From: Stenotrophomonas hibiscicola ATCC 19867
Lineage (GTDB): Bacteria > Pseudomonadota > Gammaproteobacteria > Xanthomonadales > Xanthomonadaceae
Direction of reading: 5' to 3'
DNA: 64,000 nt
Assembly: GCF_000382065.1 (NCBI RefSeq)
Contig: NZ_KB907501.1
Span: forward strand, 62,001-126,000
Shown: one piece after another, positions 8,942-17,967 of the stretch
How positions within the stretch are numbered: the stretch's first letter is position 1
Layout: each line of letters opens with the position of its first letter
Notes under the pieces: model-generated
Database searches by the model: none
The model's input: the letters and a program-made list of their open reading frames with translations, nothing else
Told to the model about the DNA's origin: nothing
Made by a program: the position numbers and the translations under genes

Positions 8942-9823
8942 CTACACCCCGGCTTCGACCAGATGGTCGATGAAACTGCGCACCTTCGGTGCCAGGTGGC
9001 TGCGGCTGGTATAGACCGCGAAGATGCCGATCGGGGCGGCCTCCCATTCGGGCAGCACGCGCACCAGCCGGCCATCGGCCAACGCGTCTTCCAGCAGGAA
9101 ATCCGGCTGCAGGATCACGCCCATGCCGGCAATCGCCGCTTCGCGCAGCACGTCGCCGTTGTTGGCGTGCAGCAGGCTGTTCACCGCGACCTTTACTTCG
9201 CCTGCGGGCCCCTGCAACGGCCAGTGGTCGCCAGCGGCCCAGTAGCTGTAGCCCAGGCACGCGTGCGCCTGCAGGTCCTGCGGGGTCTGCGGGGCGCCGC
9301 GTGCGGCCAGGTAGGCCGGCGCGGCGCACAGGCTCACCCGCGATTCGCCCAGGCGGCGGGCGATCAGGGTGGGGCCCGGCTCGCGGGTGATGCGGATGGC
9401 CACGTCGTAGCCTTCCTCGACCATGTCCACCAGGCGGTCGGACAGGGCCAGGTCCAGTTCCACCTGCGGGAAGCGTTCGCGGTAGCTGGCCAGCAACGGA
9501 CCGAGGCGGGCAATGCCCCAGCTGACCGGCGCGTTGATGCGCAGCGTGCCGGAGGGCTCCAGCGCCTGCGCGCCGATGCTGGCCTCCAGCGCGTCGAACT
9601 CGGCCAGCAGGCGCACGCATTGGGCGTAGTAGGCGGCGCCGGTGCTGGTGGGGCTGACCCGCCGCGTGGTGCGATGGAGCAGGCGGGTGGACAAGCGCTT
9701 TTCCAGCGCGGCGACCTGGCGGGTAACGCCGGCGGTGGACATGTCCAGGGCCTGGGCGGCGGCGCTGAAGCCGTTGCGCTCGACCACCGCCACGAACACG
9801 CGCATCGCCTCGAGGGTGTCCAT
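8942..9823 (-). CDS. LysR-family transcriptional regulator
   Basis: 293 residues. The winged helix-turn-helix lies at about 1-60 (AMRVFVAVVERNGFSAAAQ, then LLHRTTRRVSPT), followed by a substrate-binding co-inducer domain. The LHRTTRRVSxT signature places it in the large CrgA-like subgroup that usually controls a divergent neighbour. ATG 9823 is preceded by AGAAGG. It diverges from the DoxX/dioxygenase pair, and a perfect 9-bp dyad lies in the 96-bp gap, so it probably regulates that pair and itself. The inducer cannot be read from the sequence. Confidence 0.92.
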   Translation of the reverse strand: MDTLEAMRVFVAVVERNGFSAAAQALDMSTAGVTRQVAALEKRLSTRLLHRTTRRVSPTSTGAAYYAQCVRLLAEFDALEASIGAQALEPSGTLRINAPVSWGIARLGPLLASYRERFPQVELDLALSDRLVDMVEEGYDVAIRITREPGPTLIARRLGESRVSLCAAPAYLAARGAPQTPQDLQAHACLGYSYWAAGDHWPLQGPAGEVKVAVNSLLHANNGDVLREAAIAGMGVILQPDFLLEDALADGRLVRVLPEWEAAPIGIFAVYTSRSHLAPKVRSFIDHLVEAGV

Positions 9824-9839
9824 TGTTGCGCCTTCTGAA

Positions 9840-9867
9840 ATAAATACGGTCAATCGATCGTATTTAT
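9840..9867. promoter_or_regulatory. probable LysR operator
   Basis: ATAAATACG (9840-9848) and CGTATTTAT (9859-9867) form a perfect dyad with a 10-bp spacer between the divergent LysR and DoxX genes. It is AT-rich against a GC-rich background. Position and symmetry fit a regulator site; the binding itself is inferred. Confidence 0.6.
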
Positions 9868-9919
9868 CGGCCCGTGAAGGCGCAATAACCTGAGCCCACT
9901 CCCTTCAAGGTGCTTTCCG

Positions 9920-10330
9920 ATGCACGCCACGACCGCTCCTGATTCGCCGCTGGCCCCGTATGGCGCCGCCCTGCTGCGCCTGGCCCTGGGCGTGCTGTTC
10001 CTGGTCCATGCGCTGACCAAGCTGCTGGTATTCACCCCGGCCGGCACGGCAGCGTTCTTCGAGTCGCTGGGCCTGCCCGGCGTGCTCGGCTACCTCACCA
10101 TCGGCGTCGAGCTGGTGATCACTGTCGCGCTGCTGCTGGGCATCTATGCGCGCTGGGTGGGCCTGGTCGGCGTGCCGCTGCTGCTGGGCACCATCGTCAC
10201 CGTGCACGGCGCCAACGGCTTCGGTTTCGCCAATGCCGGCGGCGGCTGGGAATACCCGGCGTTCTGGGCGCTGGCGCTGGTGGTGCTGTTCCTGGTCGGC
10301 GATGGCAAGTGGACCCTGCGTTCGCGCTGA
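9920..10330 (+). CDS. DoxX family membrane protein
   Basis: 136 residues with four predicted membrane helices. The N-terminal LLRLALGVLFLVHALTKL and the central GVLGYLTIGVELVITVALLLG are the DoxX pattern. DoxX proteins are small quinone-interacting or redox-associated membrane proteins; in several bacteria they work with enzymes of oxidative stress or sulfur metabolism. This one is followed 31 bases later by an extradiol dioxygenase gene, which suggests a two-gene unit under the divergent LysR regulator. The start at 9920 follows AAGGTG. Confidence 0.88.
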   Translation: MHATTAPDSPLAPYGAALLRLALGVLFLVHALTKLLVFTPAGTAAFFESLGLPGVLGYLTIGVELVITVALLLGIYARWVGLVGVPLLLGTIVTVHGANGFGFANAGGGWEYPAFWALALVVLFLVGDGKWTLRSR

Positions 10331-10361
10331 TCGCCGCCTGATCCTGCAACTGGAGAATTCC

Positions 10362-11150
10362 ATGTCCCGCCTGCCTTCGCTGTACATCTCCCATGGTTCG
10401 CCGATGACTGCCCTGCATCCGGGCCAGGTTGGTGTGCGCCTGGCCGAGCTGGCGCGCGACCTGCCCACGCCGCGCGCCATCGTGATGGCCTCGGCGCACT
10501 GGCTGGGCCGGCAGCCGCTGGTCGGGGCGCATCCGCAGCCGCCAACCATCCACGATTTCGGCGGCTTCCCGCGCGCGCTGTTCGAACTGCAGTACCCGGC
10601 GCCGGGTGACCCGGCACTGGCCGAAGAAGTGGCCGGCCGCATCGCCGCCGCAGGACTGCCAGTGGCCATCGACCCGCAGCGTGGCCTCGACCACGGCGCG
10701 TGGGTACCGCTGCGGCTGTTGCGCCCGCAGGCCGACATCCCGGTGGTGCCGGTGTCGATCCAGCCGCTGCTCGGCCCCGAGCATCAGTTCGCGCTGGGCC
10801 GCGCGCTGGCACCACTGCGCGAACAAGGCGTGCTGCTGGTCGGCTCGGGCAGCATCACCCACAACCTGCACGACTGGGGCGACTACCAGGACGGCAAGGA
10901 AGCGCCATACGTGCGGCCCTTCATCGAGTGGGTGGAGCAGCGCCTGGCCGCCGATGATCGCCAGGCCCTGTTCGACTACCGCCGGCAGGCGCCGTTCGCC
11001 GAACGCGCGCACCCGACCGACGAGCACCTGCTGCCGCTGTTCTTCGCGATGGGCGCAGCCGGCGAGGACAGCTTCGGTGCGCGGCGCATCGATGCCGGCA
11101 TCGACGCCGGCTTCCTCGCCATGGACCTGTACCGCTTCGACGGGGCATGA
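10362..11150 (+). CDS. ygiD: DODA-type extradiol ring-opening dioxygenase (YgiD-like)
   Basis: 262 residues. The class III extradiol dioxygenase pattern is clear: LYISHGSPM at the N-terminus (metal-ligand His), ASAHWLG, RGLDHGAWVPL, SGSITHNLHDW and HPTDEHLLPLFFAMG. E. coli YgiD and plant DODA of this group open the ring of 4,5-DOPA using a non-haem metal. The physiological substrate in this organism is unknown. GGAGAA lies seven bases before the ATG. Pairing with DoxX and a divergent LysR gene suggests a response to a catechol or quinone compound. The symbol is by homology only. Confidence 0.88.
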   Translation: MSRLPSLYISHGSPMTALHPGQVGVRLAELARDLPTPRAIVMASAHWLGRQPLVGAHPQPPTIHDFGGFPRALFELQYPAPGDPALAEEVAGRIAAAGLPVAIDPQRGLDHGAWVPLRLLRPQADIPVVPVSIQPLLGPEHQFALGRALAPLREQGVLLVGSGSITHNLHDWGDYQDGKEAPYVRPFIEWVEQRLAADDRQALFDYRRQAPFAERAHPTDEHLLPLFFAMGAAGEDSFGARRIDAGIDAGFLAMDLYRFDGA

Positions 11151-11267
11151 GCCGGGGCTGACGCGCGACCGCCCCGGCCGTCGCGCTCATGGCCGCATGT
11201 GGTAGTTTTTTCCGGGTTTCCGGCGCTGGCCTTCGAGCCTCCCCGCGCGCCGCTTCCTGGAAGAAGC

Positions 11268-12917
11268 ATGCATACCATTGAAGTCGTCCTGGCGATGCTG
11301 GTGGCCGTTGTCGCCAGCGGCTACCTGGTTCGCGTCCTGCCGTTCTCGTTGCCGCTGCCGCTGGTGCAGATCGGCCTGGGCGCGGTCATCGCCGGGGTGT
11401 TCAACCGCGGCCACGCGCTGGAGCCGGAAGTGTTCTTCCTGCTGTTCCTGCCGCCGCTGCTGTTCCTTGATGGCTGGCGCATCCCCAAGCAGGGCCTGTT
11501 CCGCGACAAGGGCGCGATCCTCGAACTGGCGTTCGGCCTGGTGGTGTTCACCGTCATCGGCGCAGGCTTCCTGATCCACTGGCTGATTCCGGTGATGCCG
11601 CTGGCGGTGTGCTTCGCGCTGGCGGCGATCGTGTCGCCGACCGATCCTGTGGCAGTGGGGGCGATCGCCTCCAAGGCGCCGATTCCCAAGCGCCTGATGC
11701 ACATCCTGGAAGGCGAGTCGCTGCTCAACGATGCATCGGGCCTGGTCTGCTTCCGCTTCGCGGTGGCTGCGGTGATGACCGGCACGTTCTCGCTGGCCAC
11801 GGCCTCGCTGACCTTCGTGTGGGTGGCCGTGGCCGGCCTTGCGGTGGGCGTGGCGGTCACCCTTGGTGTGTCGACCTTCCAGCGCTGGCTGTGGCGCCGC
11901 TTCGGCGAGGAGCCGGGCGCGGCGATGCTGGTCAACCTGCTCATTCCGTTCGCGGCCTACCTGCTGGCCGAAGAGATCCACGCCTCCGGCATCCTCGCCG
12001 CGGTCGCCGCCGGTATCGCGATGAGCTACGTCGAGCTGACCGGCCGCGTCTCCGGCAGCATGCGCGTGCAGCGTGCCGGGGTCTGGAACATGCTGCAGTT
12101 CAGCTTCAACGGCATCATGTTCGTGCTGCTGGGCGAGCAGCTGCCCGGTATTGTCGAACGTGCCACCACCACCATGAACGAGACCGGCCACCAGAGCGCG
12201 TGGTGGCTGCTGGTGTACGTAGTGGTGATCAACCTGGCGCTGGTCGTGCTGCGCCTGCTGTGGGTGTGGCTGTCGCTGCGCTGGAACCTGCTGCGCGCGC
12301 GTCGCCGCGGACTGGAGCGGGGCGAAGCGCCGAACTGGCGCATCGTGGTGGCGACCTCGGTGGCCGGCGTGCGTGGTGCGATCACCCTGGCCGGCGTGTT
12401 GACCCTGCCGCTGTTCCTGCCTGATGGCAGTGCGTTCCCGGCACGTGACCTGGTGATCTTCCTGGCCGCCTCGGTGATCCTGTTCTCGCTGCTCGGCGCC
12501 AGCATCGCGCTGCCGCAGCTGCTGAAGGGCCTGCAGCTGCCGGCCGATTCGGGTGAACGCAAGGAAGAGGACCTGGCGCGCCGGCTGTCGTCGAAGGCGG
12601 CGCTGGCCGGGGTCGAGCGCATGCGCCAGCAGCTGGTGATGAACCAGAACACCGAGAACGTGCAGCTGTACAACGATGCCGCCTCGCGGGTGAGCCTGCT
12701 GTACCAGCGGCACCTGGAGAAGGACAACGACGGGCCCGACGTAGACCCGGAGAAGGTGCGGCGCATGGAGCTGGGCTACCGCCAGCTGCGCAGCGCCGGC
12801 CTCAACGCCGAGCGCGAGGAACTGTTCCGGCTGACCCGGCGCGGGGTGATCTCCGATGAGATCTCGCGGCGCCTGATCCGCAACCTGGACCTGCTGGAAT
12901 CGCGCAAGCGCGAATGA
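11268..12917 (+). CDS. CPA1-type Na+/H+ antiporter
   Basis: 549 residues: about twelve membrane helices and a hydrophilic C-terminal tail (about 430-549). Signature stretches are FFLLFLPPLLFLDGW, FALAAIVSPTDPVAVGAI with the conserved Asp of the transport site, EGESLLNDASGLV and GVRGAITLAGVL. This is the NhaP/YjcE branch that exchanges Na+ (or K+) for protons across the inner membrane. The frame is open upstream to 11199, but ATG 11268 follows GGAAGAA and begins directly with the first helix, so I take it as the start. The charged tail could be regulatory. Confidence 0.93.
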   Translation: MHTIEVVLAMLVAVVASGYLVRVLPFSLPLPLVQIGLGAVIAGVFNRGHALEPEVFFLLFLPPLLFLDGWRIPKQGLFRDKGAILELAFGLVVFTVIGAGFLIHWLIPVMPLAVCFALAAIVSPTDPVAVGAIASKAPIPKRLMHILEGESLLNDASGLVCFRFAVAAVMTGTFSLATASLTFVWVAVAGLAVGVAVTLGVSTFQRWLWRRFGEEPGAAMLVNLLIPFAAYLLAEEIHASGILAAVAAGIAMSYVELTGRVSGSMRVQRAGVWNMLQFSFNGIMFVLLGEQLPGIVERATTTMNETGHQSAWWLLVYVVVINLALVVLRLLWVWLSLRWNLLRARRRGLERGEAPNWRIVVATSVAGVRGAITLAGVLTLPLFLPDGSAFPARDLVIFLAASVILFSLLGASIALPQLLKGLQLPADSGERKEEDLARRLSSKAALAGVERMRQQLVMNQNTENVQLYNDAASRVSLLYQRHLEKDNDGPDVDPEKVRRMELGYRQLRSAGLNAEREELFRLTRRGVISDEISRRLIRNLDLLESRKRE

Positions 12918-12966
12918 TGCCTGGGACCGGGCGTTGCTGACGCTGACGCGGATTCCGCCCTGGCAT

Positions 12967-13052
12967 GTAGAGCCGAGCCCATGCTCGGCTACGCTTGCTT
13001 CAGGCGTCATGAACCCGGAACGAAAAGCAGCCGAGCACAGGCTCGGCTCTAC
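12967..13052. repeat. inverted pair of SMAG palindromes
   Basis: GTAG + AGCCGAGCCCATGCTCGGCT at 12967-12990 and an inverted copy ending in CTAC at 13029-13052. They lie between the convergent antiporter and DUF3297 genes. Confidence 0.9.
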
Positions 13053-13065
13053 ATGCCGGTGCCGG

Positions 13066-13314
13066 TTATTCCGGTTTCTGGTCCAGGAAATACACCTCGA
13101 CCTTGCCCTTGACCTTGATCGTCATCGGGTTGCCGCGGCGGTCACGGGCCTTGCCGGCCTGCACGCGGATCCAGCCTTCGCTGACCGAGTATTCCTCGAC
13201 GTTGTCGCGCTCGATGTCGTTGAAACGCACGCCAACGCCGCGCTCCAGCGCCTGCGCATCATGGAAGGGGCTGGCCGGGTTGATCGCCAGGTGGTCGGGA
13301 GGGGTATCGCTCAT
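13066..13314 (-). CDS. DUF3297 family protein
   Basis: 82 residues. It matches the DUF3297 pattern of small acidic/basic proteins: an N-terminal MSDTPPDHLAINP, the central GVGVRFND, and the end KGKVEVYFLD. No biochemical role is established for the family. The ATG at 13314 has no strong Shine-Dalgarno but gives the usual family length. It stands alone, with divergent gene 13405 about 90 bp away. Confidence 0.8.
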   Translation of the reverse strand: MSDTPPDHLAINPASPFHDAQALERGVGVRFNDIERDNVEEYSVSEGWIRVQAGKARDRRGNPMTIKVKGKVEVYFLDQKPE

Positions 13315-13404
13315 CGCTTCATTCACAGTGACGGCCACCAAGGCCGGCTTCAGCGGCACAGGATAAACCGTAGAATGCCGACCTGCCCCAGAGGACGTTC
13401 CGCC

Positions 13405-13947
13405 ATGCCCGACAACAGCGACTATTTCGACTTCGAGGAAGACATCCACGACTTCGACGAGGAGGGCTTCGAGGCGCGGGTCTGGAACCTGCTGGTGCTG
13501 ATCAACCCGGGTGACGAAGAGTTGGCCCTGCAGCAGTTCAACCGCTGGCGCGAGCACCTGGCCGAGGACGGTCAGCCGCTGGAAGCGGACAGCGACTGGC
13601 TGCCGGCGCTGTTCACCGCCATCGCCTGGCAGTCCGGTTTCGATGTGGAGCGTGAGGACCTGGAGTCGCTGCAGTCGGCGGTGAACGAGCTTTCGGCGCG
13701 CTTCAACCTGCAGCTGGACTGGGGTGGCGACCTGGACGACGAGGACTTTGCCGAAGGCCTGGACGGCGTGCAGCTGATGGCCACCGCCTTCGACCGCCTG
13801 CGCGAGCACAACTACACGCTGTGGAGCGTGGATGCCGGCAGTGATGGCTTTACCGGGGTGATGGCGCTGACCCGCGACGATGACGCGATGCTTGCGCTGT
13901 GCTCGCTGCTGAACGTGGAAATCCGGCTGGGCAGCGACCCGTTCTGA
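13405..13947 (+). CDS. acidic conserved protein, possibly DUF6630
   Basis: 180 residues, strongly acidic in its first 25 (a run of D/E-rich FDFEEDIHDFDEE). The C-terminal part (YTLWSVDAGSDGFTGVMALT) resembles the DUF6630 family of uncharacterised proteins, a call from memory that needs a profile search. There is no signal peptide or membrane segment, so it is probably cytoplasmic. Its ATG is preceded by GAGGACG. It is monocistronic between SMAG repeats. No function can be assigned. Confidence 0.65.
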   Translation: MPDNSDYFDFEEDIHDFDEEGFEARVWNLLVLINPGDEELALQQFNRWREHLAEDGQPLEADSDWLPALFTAIAWQSGFDVEREDLESLQSAVNELSARFNLQLDWGGDLDDEDFAEGLDGVQLMATAFDRLREHNYTLWSVDAGSDGFTGVMALTRDDDAMLALCSLLNVEIRLGSDPF

Positions 13948-13955
13948 TCGGGCCT

Positions 13956-14019
13956 GTAGAGCCGAGCCCACGCTTGGCTGCATTTCGCGTAGAGCAGCCG
14001 AGCATCGGCTCGGCACTAC
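13956..14019. repeat. inverted pair of SMAG palindromes
   Basis: GTAG + AGCCGAGCCCACGCTTGGCT at 13956-13979 and an inverted copy at 13996-14019. A degenerate third half (AGCCGAGCCTACGGC) starts at 14033. Confidence 0.85.
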
Positions 14020-14041
14020 AGGAGGCACACGGCAGCCGAGC

Positions 14042-14317
14042 CTACGGCCGGTACTGCGCCCGGGCGTTGGCAATCACCGCCTTGACCAGCTCGCGGTCGG
14101 TGTGCCGTGAGATCGCCCGGGCGCCGAGCGCGATGGCCTGTGCGCGCAGCCCGGCAGTGACATCGTAGTGGGCGCCGCTGGCCTTGTTCTGGAAGGCGCG
14201 CGGTGGGATGCCGAGCTGCGCGGCCATTGCGTGCAGCTCGGCCAGGGTGTCGGCCATCAGGTGCGCCCAGCGCTGTCCGCGCCAGGGATGCACCGCGTCA
14301 TCGACGTAGACCGTCAC
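14042..14317 (-). CDS. DUF4031 domain protein
   Basis: 91 residues from a GTG start. The sequence begins VTVYVDDAVHPWRGQRWAHL and continues with AAQLGIPPRAFQ, the DUF4031 pattern of small proteins found across proteobacteria and actinobacteria; no role is established. The GTG lies 13 bases beyond the stop of the upstream gene at 14331, so the two form an operon. The frame continues upstream into that gene, but homology begins only at the GTG. Confidence 0.75.
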   Translation of the reverse strand: MTVYVDDAVHPWRGQRWAHLMADTLAELHAMAAQLGIPPRAFQNKASGAHYDVTAGLRAQAIALGARAISRHTDRELVKAVIANARAQYRP

Positions 14318-14330
14318 CGCCGCGGCCGGT

Positions 14331-14819
14331 TCAGGCCTGCGGCTTGCTGTCGCTGTCAGCGGCCGGGGCGGCCTCGGCAGCGGCTTCTTCGGCCGCGTCG
14401 CCCTCGACGGCTTCGCCTTCTTCGCCTTCAGCAGCGTCGACGCCTTCGAACTCGGACACCAGCTTGTCCAGGTATTCGTCGGCGGTCTGCTCGGATTCGG
14501 CCGCCAGGGTGTCCAGCAGCTTCTGCAGCAGTTCGGAGTACTCCAGGTTGACCTTGCGGCCTTCCTTCTCCTGCACGTTGGCCAGGTGCTTGAGCATGGC
14601 CAGCATCGGCACCGGGTTCTCGGCGTTGCCCATGGTCTGGCCGCCGATGGCCAGCAGCCACTCACGGCCCTGCAGGCCGATTGCCGCCACCACCTGGCCG
14701 TCTTCGTTGGTCAGCACGGCATGGTTCTGCACCTGCTGCTGCGCGTTCAGGCGGAGGAACGGGCGCTTGCCCTGCTGCTTCTTGCGCTTGTCGCGCTTGG
14801 CCTTGGAGTTCTGGGACAT
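14331..14819 (-). CDS. conserved protein with basic N-terminus and acidic Ala/Glu-rich tail
   Basis: 162 residues. The first 20 are strongly basic (KAKRDKRKKQQGKRP), the middle holds a compact domain (QVQNHAVLTNEDGQVVAAIG, GREWLLAIGGQTMG) and the last 35 are almost only A, E and D. Such a charge split suggests a nucleic-acid or protein-binding adaptor, but I recognise no family. CAGGTGA lies eight bases before the ATG. It is the first gene of a pair with the DUF4031 gene. Function unknown. Confidence 0.65.
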   Translation of the reverse strand: MSQNSKAKRDKRKKQQGKRPFLRLNAQQQVQNHAVLTNEDGQVVAAIGLQGREWLLAIGGQTMGNAENPVPMLAMLKHLANVQEKEGRKVNLEYSELLQKLLDTLAAESEQTADEYLDKLVSEFEGVDAAEGEEGEAVEGDAAEEAAAEAAPAADSDSKPQA

Positions 14820-14927
14820 GGGGGTGAAATCACCTGGAAACGGAAAGACCGCCATTGTAGCGGGTGCGGCGTGGTGCGCTCGCCCGGCATGGCCCTGTGG
14901 ATTCGGACCAAGGCGCGCACCCACAGC

Positions 14928-15866
14928 TTATTCCGCTTGCCCCTGCGCGGCCTGCACGTCCGGGTCGGCGGTGGGCGCCGACAGCCCCACCTGGGGGCCG
15001 GCACCCGCCAGCGCTGCCTCCTCGGCGGCCTTGGTCATCACCACGATGCTGATGCGGCGGTTGATCGGGTTCTGCGGGTCGGCTTTATCGAACAGCACCG
15101 ATGAAGACAGGCCGACCACGCGGGTGATCTTGCTGTCCTCCAGGCCGCCGTCCACCAGTGCACGGCGTGCAGCGTTGGCGCGGTCGGCGCTCAGTTCCCA
15201 GTTGCCGTAGCCGCGTGCGGCCGAATAGGCGGTGATGTCGGTGTGGCCGGTCAGGCTGATCCGGTTCGGCACGTGGTTCAGGTAGTTGGCCAGCTCGTGC
15301 AGGATCTGTTGCGTGTACGGCTTCAGCGTAGCGCTGCCGAGGTCGAACATCGGCCGGTTCTGCTTGTCCACGATCTGGATGCGCAGGCCTTCCGGAGTCA
15401 GGTCCAGCAGCAGCTGGTCCTTGAAGGGTTCCAGTGCCTGGCTCCGGCTGATCGCTTCCTGCAGCTCCTTCATCAGTGCTTCCAGCTGCTGCTTGTCGCG
15501 CTGCTGTTGGTCCACCGGTTGCGGCACTGCTTCCTTCTGGTTCTGGAAGGGATCGTTGCTGCTGCCCCGCGAGATGTCGGTGGCGCCGCCCAGCTTGATC
15601 ATCGATGTGCTGGCGCCGCCCGGGCCGGCCATGCCGGGTGCCGGCGTGGCACTCTGCCCGCTCAGCGGGCTCGGGTTGCGGAAGTACTCGGAAATGGCCG
15701 CACGGTCGTTCTTGTTGGTGGTGGCCATCAGCCACAGCACCAGGAAGAAGGCCATCATCGCGGTCACGAAGTCGGCATAGGCCACCTTCCACGACCCTCC
15801 GTGGTGAGCGGCGTGGCCGGCCTTCCTGACCCGGCGGACGATGACGGTGGGCTTGTTCTCGGCCAT
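14928..15866 (-). CDS. motB: flagellar motor stator protein MotB
   Basis: 312 residues. One membrane helix near the N-terminus (WKVAYADFVTAMMAFFLVLW) carries the proton-channel aspartate D32. The C-terminal OmpA-like domain (about 170-285) binds peptidoglycan, with SLTGHTDITAY and NWELSADRANAARRAL. MotB forms the stator with MotA and turns the flagellar rotor using proton flow. A Gly/Pro/Gln-rich linker (about 60-140) separates the parts. It begins three bases after motA ends. The Ala-rich tail after residue 290 is variable in the family. Confidence 0.95.
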   Translation of the reverse strand: MAENKPTVIVRRVRKAGHAAHHGGSWKVAYADFVTAMMAFFLVLWLMATTNKNDRAAISEYFRNPSPLSGQSATPAPGMAGPGGASTSMIKLGGATDISRGSSNDPFQNQKEAVPQPVDQQQRDKQQLEALMKELQEAISRSQALEPFKDQLLLDLTPEGLRIQIVDKQNRPMFDLGSATLKPYTQQILHELANYLNHVPNRISLTGHTDITAYSAARGYGNWELSADRANAARRALVDGGLEDSKITRVVGLSSSVLFDKADPQNPINRRISIVVMTKAAEEAALAGAGPQVGLSAPTADPDVQAAQGQAE

Positions 15867-15869
15867 GGC

Positions 15870-16724
15870 TTACTTGACCGTCTTCAGGTGCTGCTCGAAA
15901 TCGGAGAAGGCCGGGCGCACGTTCGACGGCAGCGTCTTGCGGGCAAATTCCAGCGCGATCTTCGGGTTGTAGCCGCGCAGGCAGGCCAGCAGGGCGGTCT
16001 TGACCGATTCGTAGATACGGCTGTCCTGCTCGGCGCGCGCTTCCATGGCGGCGGCCATCGGGCCGACGAAGCCATAGCCCAGCAGGATGCCGAGGAAGGT
16101 GCCGACCAGCGCACCGGCCACGTGGCCACCGACCTCGACGATGTCGCCGCCGATCGAACCCATGGTGATGACGATGCCCAGCACCGCAGCCACGATGCCG
16201 AAACCGGGCAGTCCGTCGGCGACCTTGGTCAGCACCTGCGACGGCGCCATGGCTTCAGCGTGGTGCTTTTCCAGCTCCAGTTCCAGCAGCGGTTCCAGCT
16301 CGTGCGGCTCGATGTTGCTGCCGATCATCAGGCGCAGGCAGTCGGTGATGAAGTCGATCAGGTGGTGGTCGGCCTGCACCTTGGGGTAATTGCTGAACAA
16401 GGCGCTCTCGGCCGGGCGTTCGACATGGTCTTCCAGTGCCATGAAGCCTTCGCGGCGCGCCTTGTTGAGCAGTTCATAGAGCAGGCTGAGGACATCGATG
16501 TAATCCTGCTGCTTGTAGCGCGGGCCCTTGAACACGCCGACCATGGCCTGCAGGGTCTGCTTGACCGTCTTGGCCGGGGTACCGACCAGGAACGCGCCGA
16601 GCGCGGCGCCGCCGATGATGACCAGCTCGTAGGGCTGCCAGAGGGCACCCAGGCGGCCGTGGGCACCGAGGTAGCCCCCGATCACGCTGATGATGACGAC
16701 CAGGAATCCAACGATGATGAGCAT
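15870..16724 (-). CDS. motA: flagellar motor stator protein MotA
   Basis: 284 residues. Four membrane segments are visible: VGFLVVIISVIGGYLG, YELVIIGGAALGAFLVG, and two near residues 170-225 (GFGIVAAVLGIVITMG, VGTFLGILLGYGFVGP). The cytoplasmic loop carries charged residues of the type that contact FliG. The conserved Pro of the proton channel lies in GLPGFGIVAA. MotA and MotB form the ion-driven stator in the inner membrane. It is the first gene of a two-gene operon, and no other flagellar genes are in the window. Confidence 0.95.
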   Translation of the reverse strand: MLIIVGFLVVIISVIGGYLGAHGRLGALWQPYELVIIGGAALGAFLVGTPAKTVKQTLQAMVGVFKGPRYKQQDYIDVLSLLYELLNKARREGFMALEDHVERPAESALFSNYPKVQADHHLIDFITDCLRLMIGSNIEPHELEPLLELELEKHHAEAMAPSQVLTKVADGLPGFGIVAAVLGIVITMGSIGGDIVEVGGHVAGALVGTFLGILLGYGFVGPMAAAMEARAEQDSRIYESVKTALLACLRGYNPKIALEFARKTLPSNVRPAFSDFEQHLKTVK

Positions 16725-16815
16725 GGGGCGACGCAGGGAGAGGGGATATCTCCTTGTCGGCCCGTCGCCCGGGTTTCTGAAGAGGGAATTCTGTGAAATC
16801 GGTCAGCGGGGTGTT

Positions 16816-17283
16816 TCAGCCGGCCACGCCGCTTTCCGCGCCGCCACGCTGCAACGGATCGGGCCAGGGCTCGCCATTGCCGACGAAGGAAAGTGAGACG
16901 GAGTTCAGGCAGTGGCGCTCGTAGGTGGGCGGCGGACCGTCGGGGAACACGTGGCCCAGATGGCTGCCGCAGCGCGCGCAGGTGATCTCGGTGCGGACCA
17001 TGCCGTGGCTGGTGTCGCGGATCTCGCGCACGTGCGCCGGGTCGAACGGGGCGAAGAAGCTGGGCCAGCCGGTGCCGGAATCGAACTTGGTGCTGGAGCG
17101 GAACAGCGGCAGCGCGCACAGCCGGCAGCAGTAGACGCCCTCGCGCTTGTTGTCGAGGAACACGCCGCAGAACGGCGCTTCGGTGCCGTGCTGCAACAGC
17201 ACGCGGCGTTCCTCGCTGCTGAGGCCGGCGACCAGCGCCTCGGTCTGGGTGGCAGTGGGGGGCGTCAGATCGAAGGCGGTCAT
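16816..17283 (-). CDS. msrB: peptide-methionine (R)-S-oxide reductase, cytosolic type
   Basis: 155 residues with no signal peptide. MsrB reduces methionine-R-sulfoxide in proteins using thioredoxin. The zinc-binding CRLC and CARC pairs are present. The catalytic cysteine lies in RHCLNSVSL near residue 127, and the [14 protein letters not shown] block is diagnostic. The last 15 residues are extra to the family core. A second MsrB at 43927 has an export signal, so the organism repairs methionine both inside and outside the cytoplasm. Confidence 0.93.
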   Translation of the reverse strand: MTAFDLTPPTATQTEALVAGLSSEERRVLLQHGTEAPFCGVFLDNKREGVYCCRLCALPLFRSSTKFDSGTGWPSFFAPFDPAHVREIRDTSHGMVRTEITCARCGSHLGHVFPDGPPPTYERHCLNSVSLSFVGNGEPWPDPLQRGGAESGVAG

Positions 17284-17422
17284 GGCGGCGCTCCGTGGGT
17301 CGATGGCCTGGGGATGCCGGAAAACGTGGGGGTGCCGGCGCGCGCTTGCAAGTGTGATGGCCGTTCATGGGTGGCACACGGGTGCGGGAGCAAGGTGGGT
17401 GTCATAGACGCCGGAGCGTGCC

Positions 17423-17797
17423 ATGAAGCCGACCCTTCCCCTGCTGTTGATCGCCCTGTTGCCGGCACTGGCGCTGGCCCAGGTGCCCACCCCCGACCCC
17501 ACGGCCACCCGCAGCGGGACCACCGTGGCGCCGCAGCCGGTGGCGCCACCGCCACAGGCGGCCCGGCCGCAGCCGCAGTTGCTGCCTACGCCGCAACCGG
17601 CGCAACCAATCAAGTCCACCGGTCCGGCCCAGGTCGCGCCGCCGTCAGCACCGAGGCCGGCCGACAAGGTCTATGACCGCAATAGCCGCATCGTACCCGG
17701 CGTGCGACCGGCCGGCCCGAACCGCGTGTTCGACTCGCGCACCGGCCGCTACTACGACAGCGTGCCGGCCGGCGATGGCCAGCAGATCAAGCGCTGA
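17423..17797 (+). CDS. secreted Pro/Ala/Gln-rich protein, unknown function
   Basis: 124 residues. A signal peptide (about 1-19, cleavage near ALA-Q) is followed by a low-complexity proline-rich region with repeated PQP and QPAQP to about residue 75. A short conserved-looking tail follows (KVYDRNSRIVPGVRPAGPNRVFDSRTG). A cell-wall-spanning linker or periplasmic location is plausible. I know no family. It is divergent from msrB and read alone. Confidence 0.6.
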   Translation: MKPTLPLLLIALLPALALAQVPTPDPTATRSGTTVAPQPVAPPPQAARPQPQLLPTPQPAQPIKSTGPAQVAPPSAPRPADKVYDRNSRIVPGVRPAGPNRVFDSRTGRYYDSVPAGDGQQIKR

Positions 17798-17967
17798 ACC
17801 CTGGTGCCACCAAGGTTGGCTGCTGGCTGGCGCTGAGCGGGCTGAACGCGCGAAAACAGCGTCCAGCCGATCACTGCTTTTTCGCCTGCGATTAACCGTT
17901 CCGGGGCCACCGTGGCCCTGCGCCGGCATCCCGCCGCCGCATGTCCTTCGTCCACTGGATCGCGACC

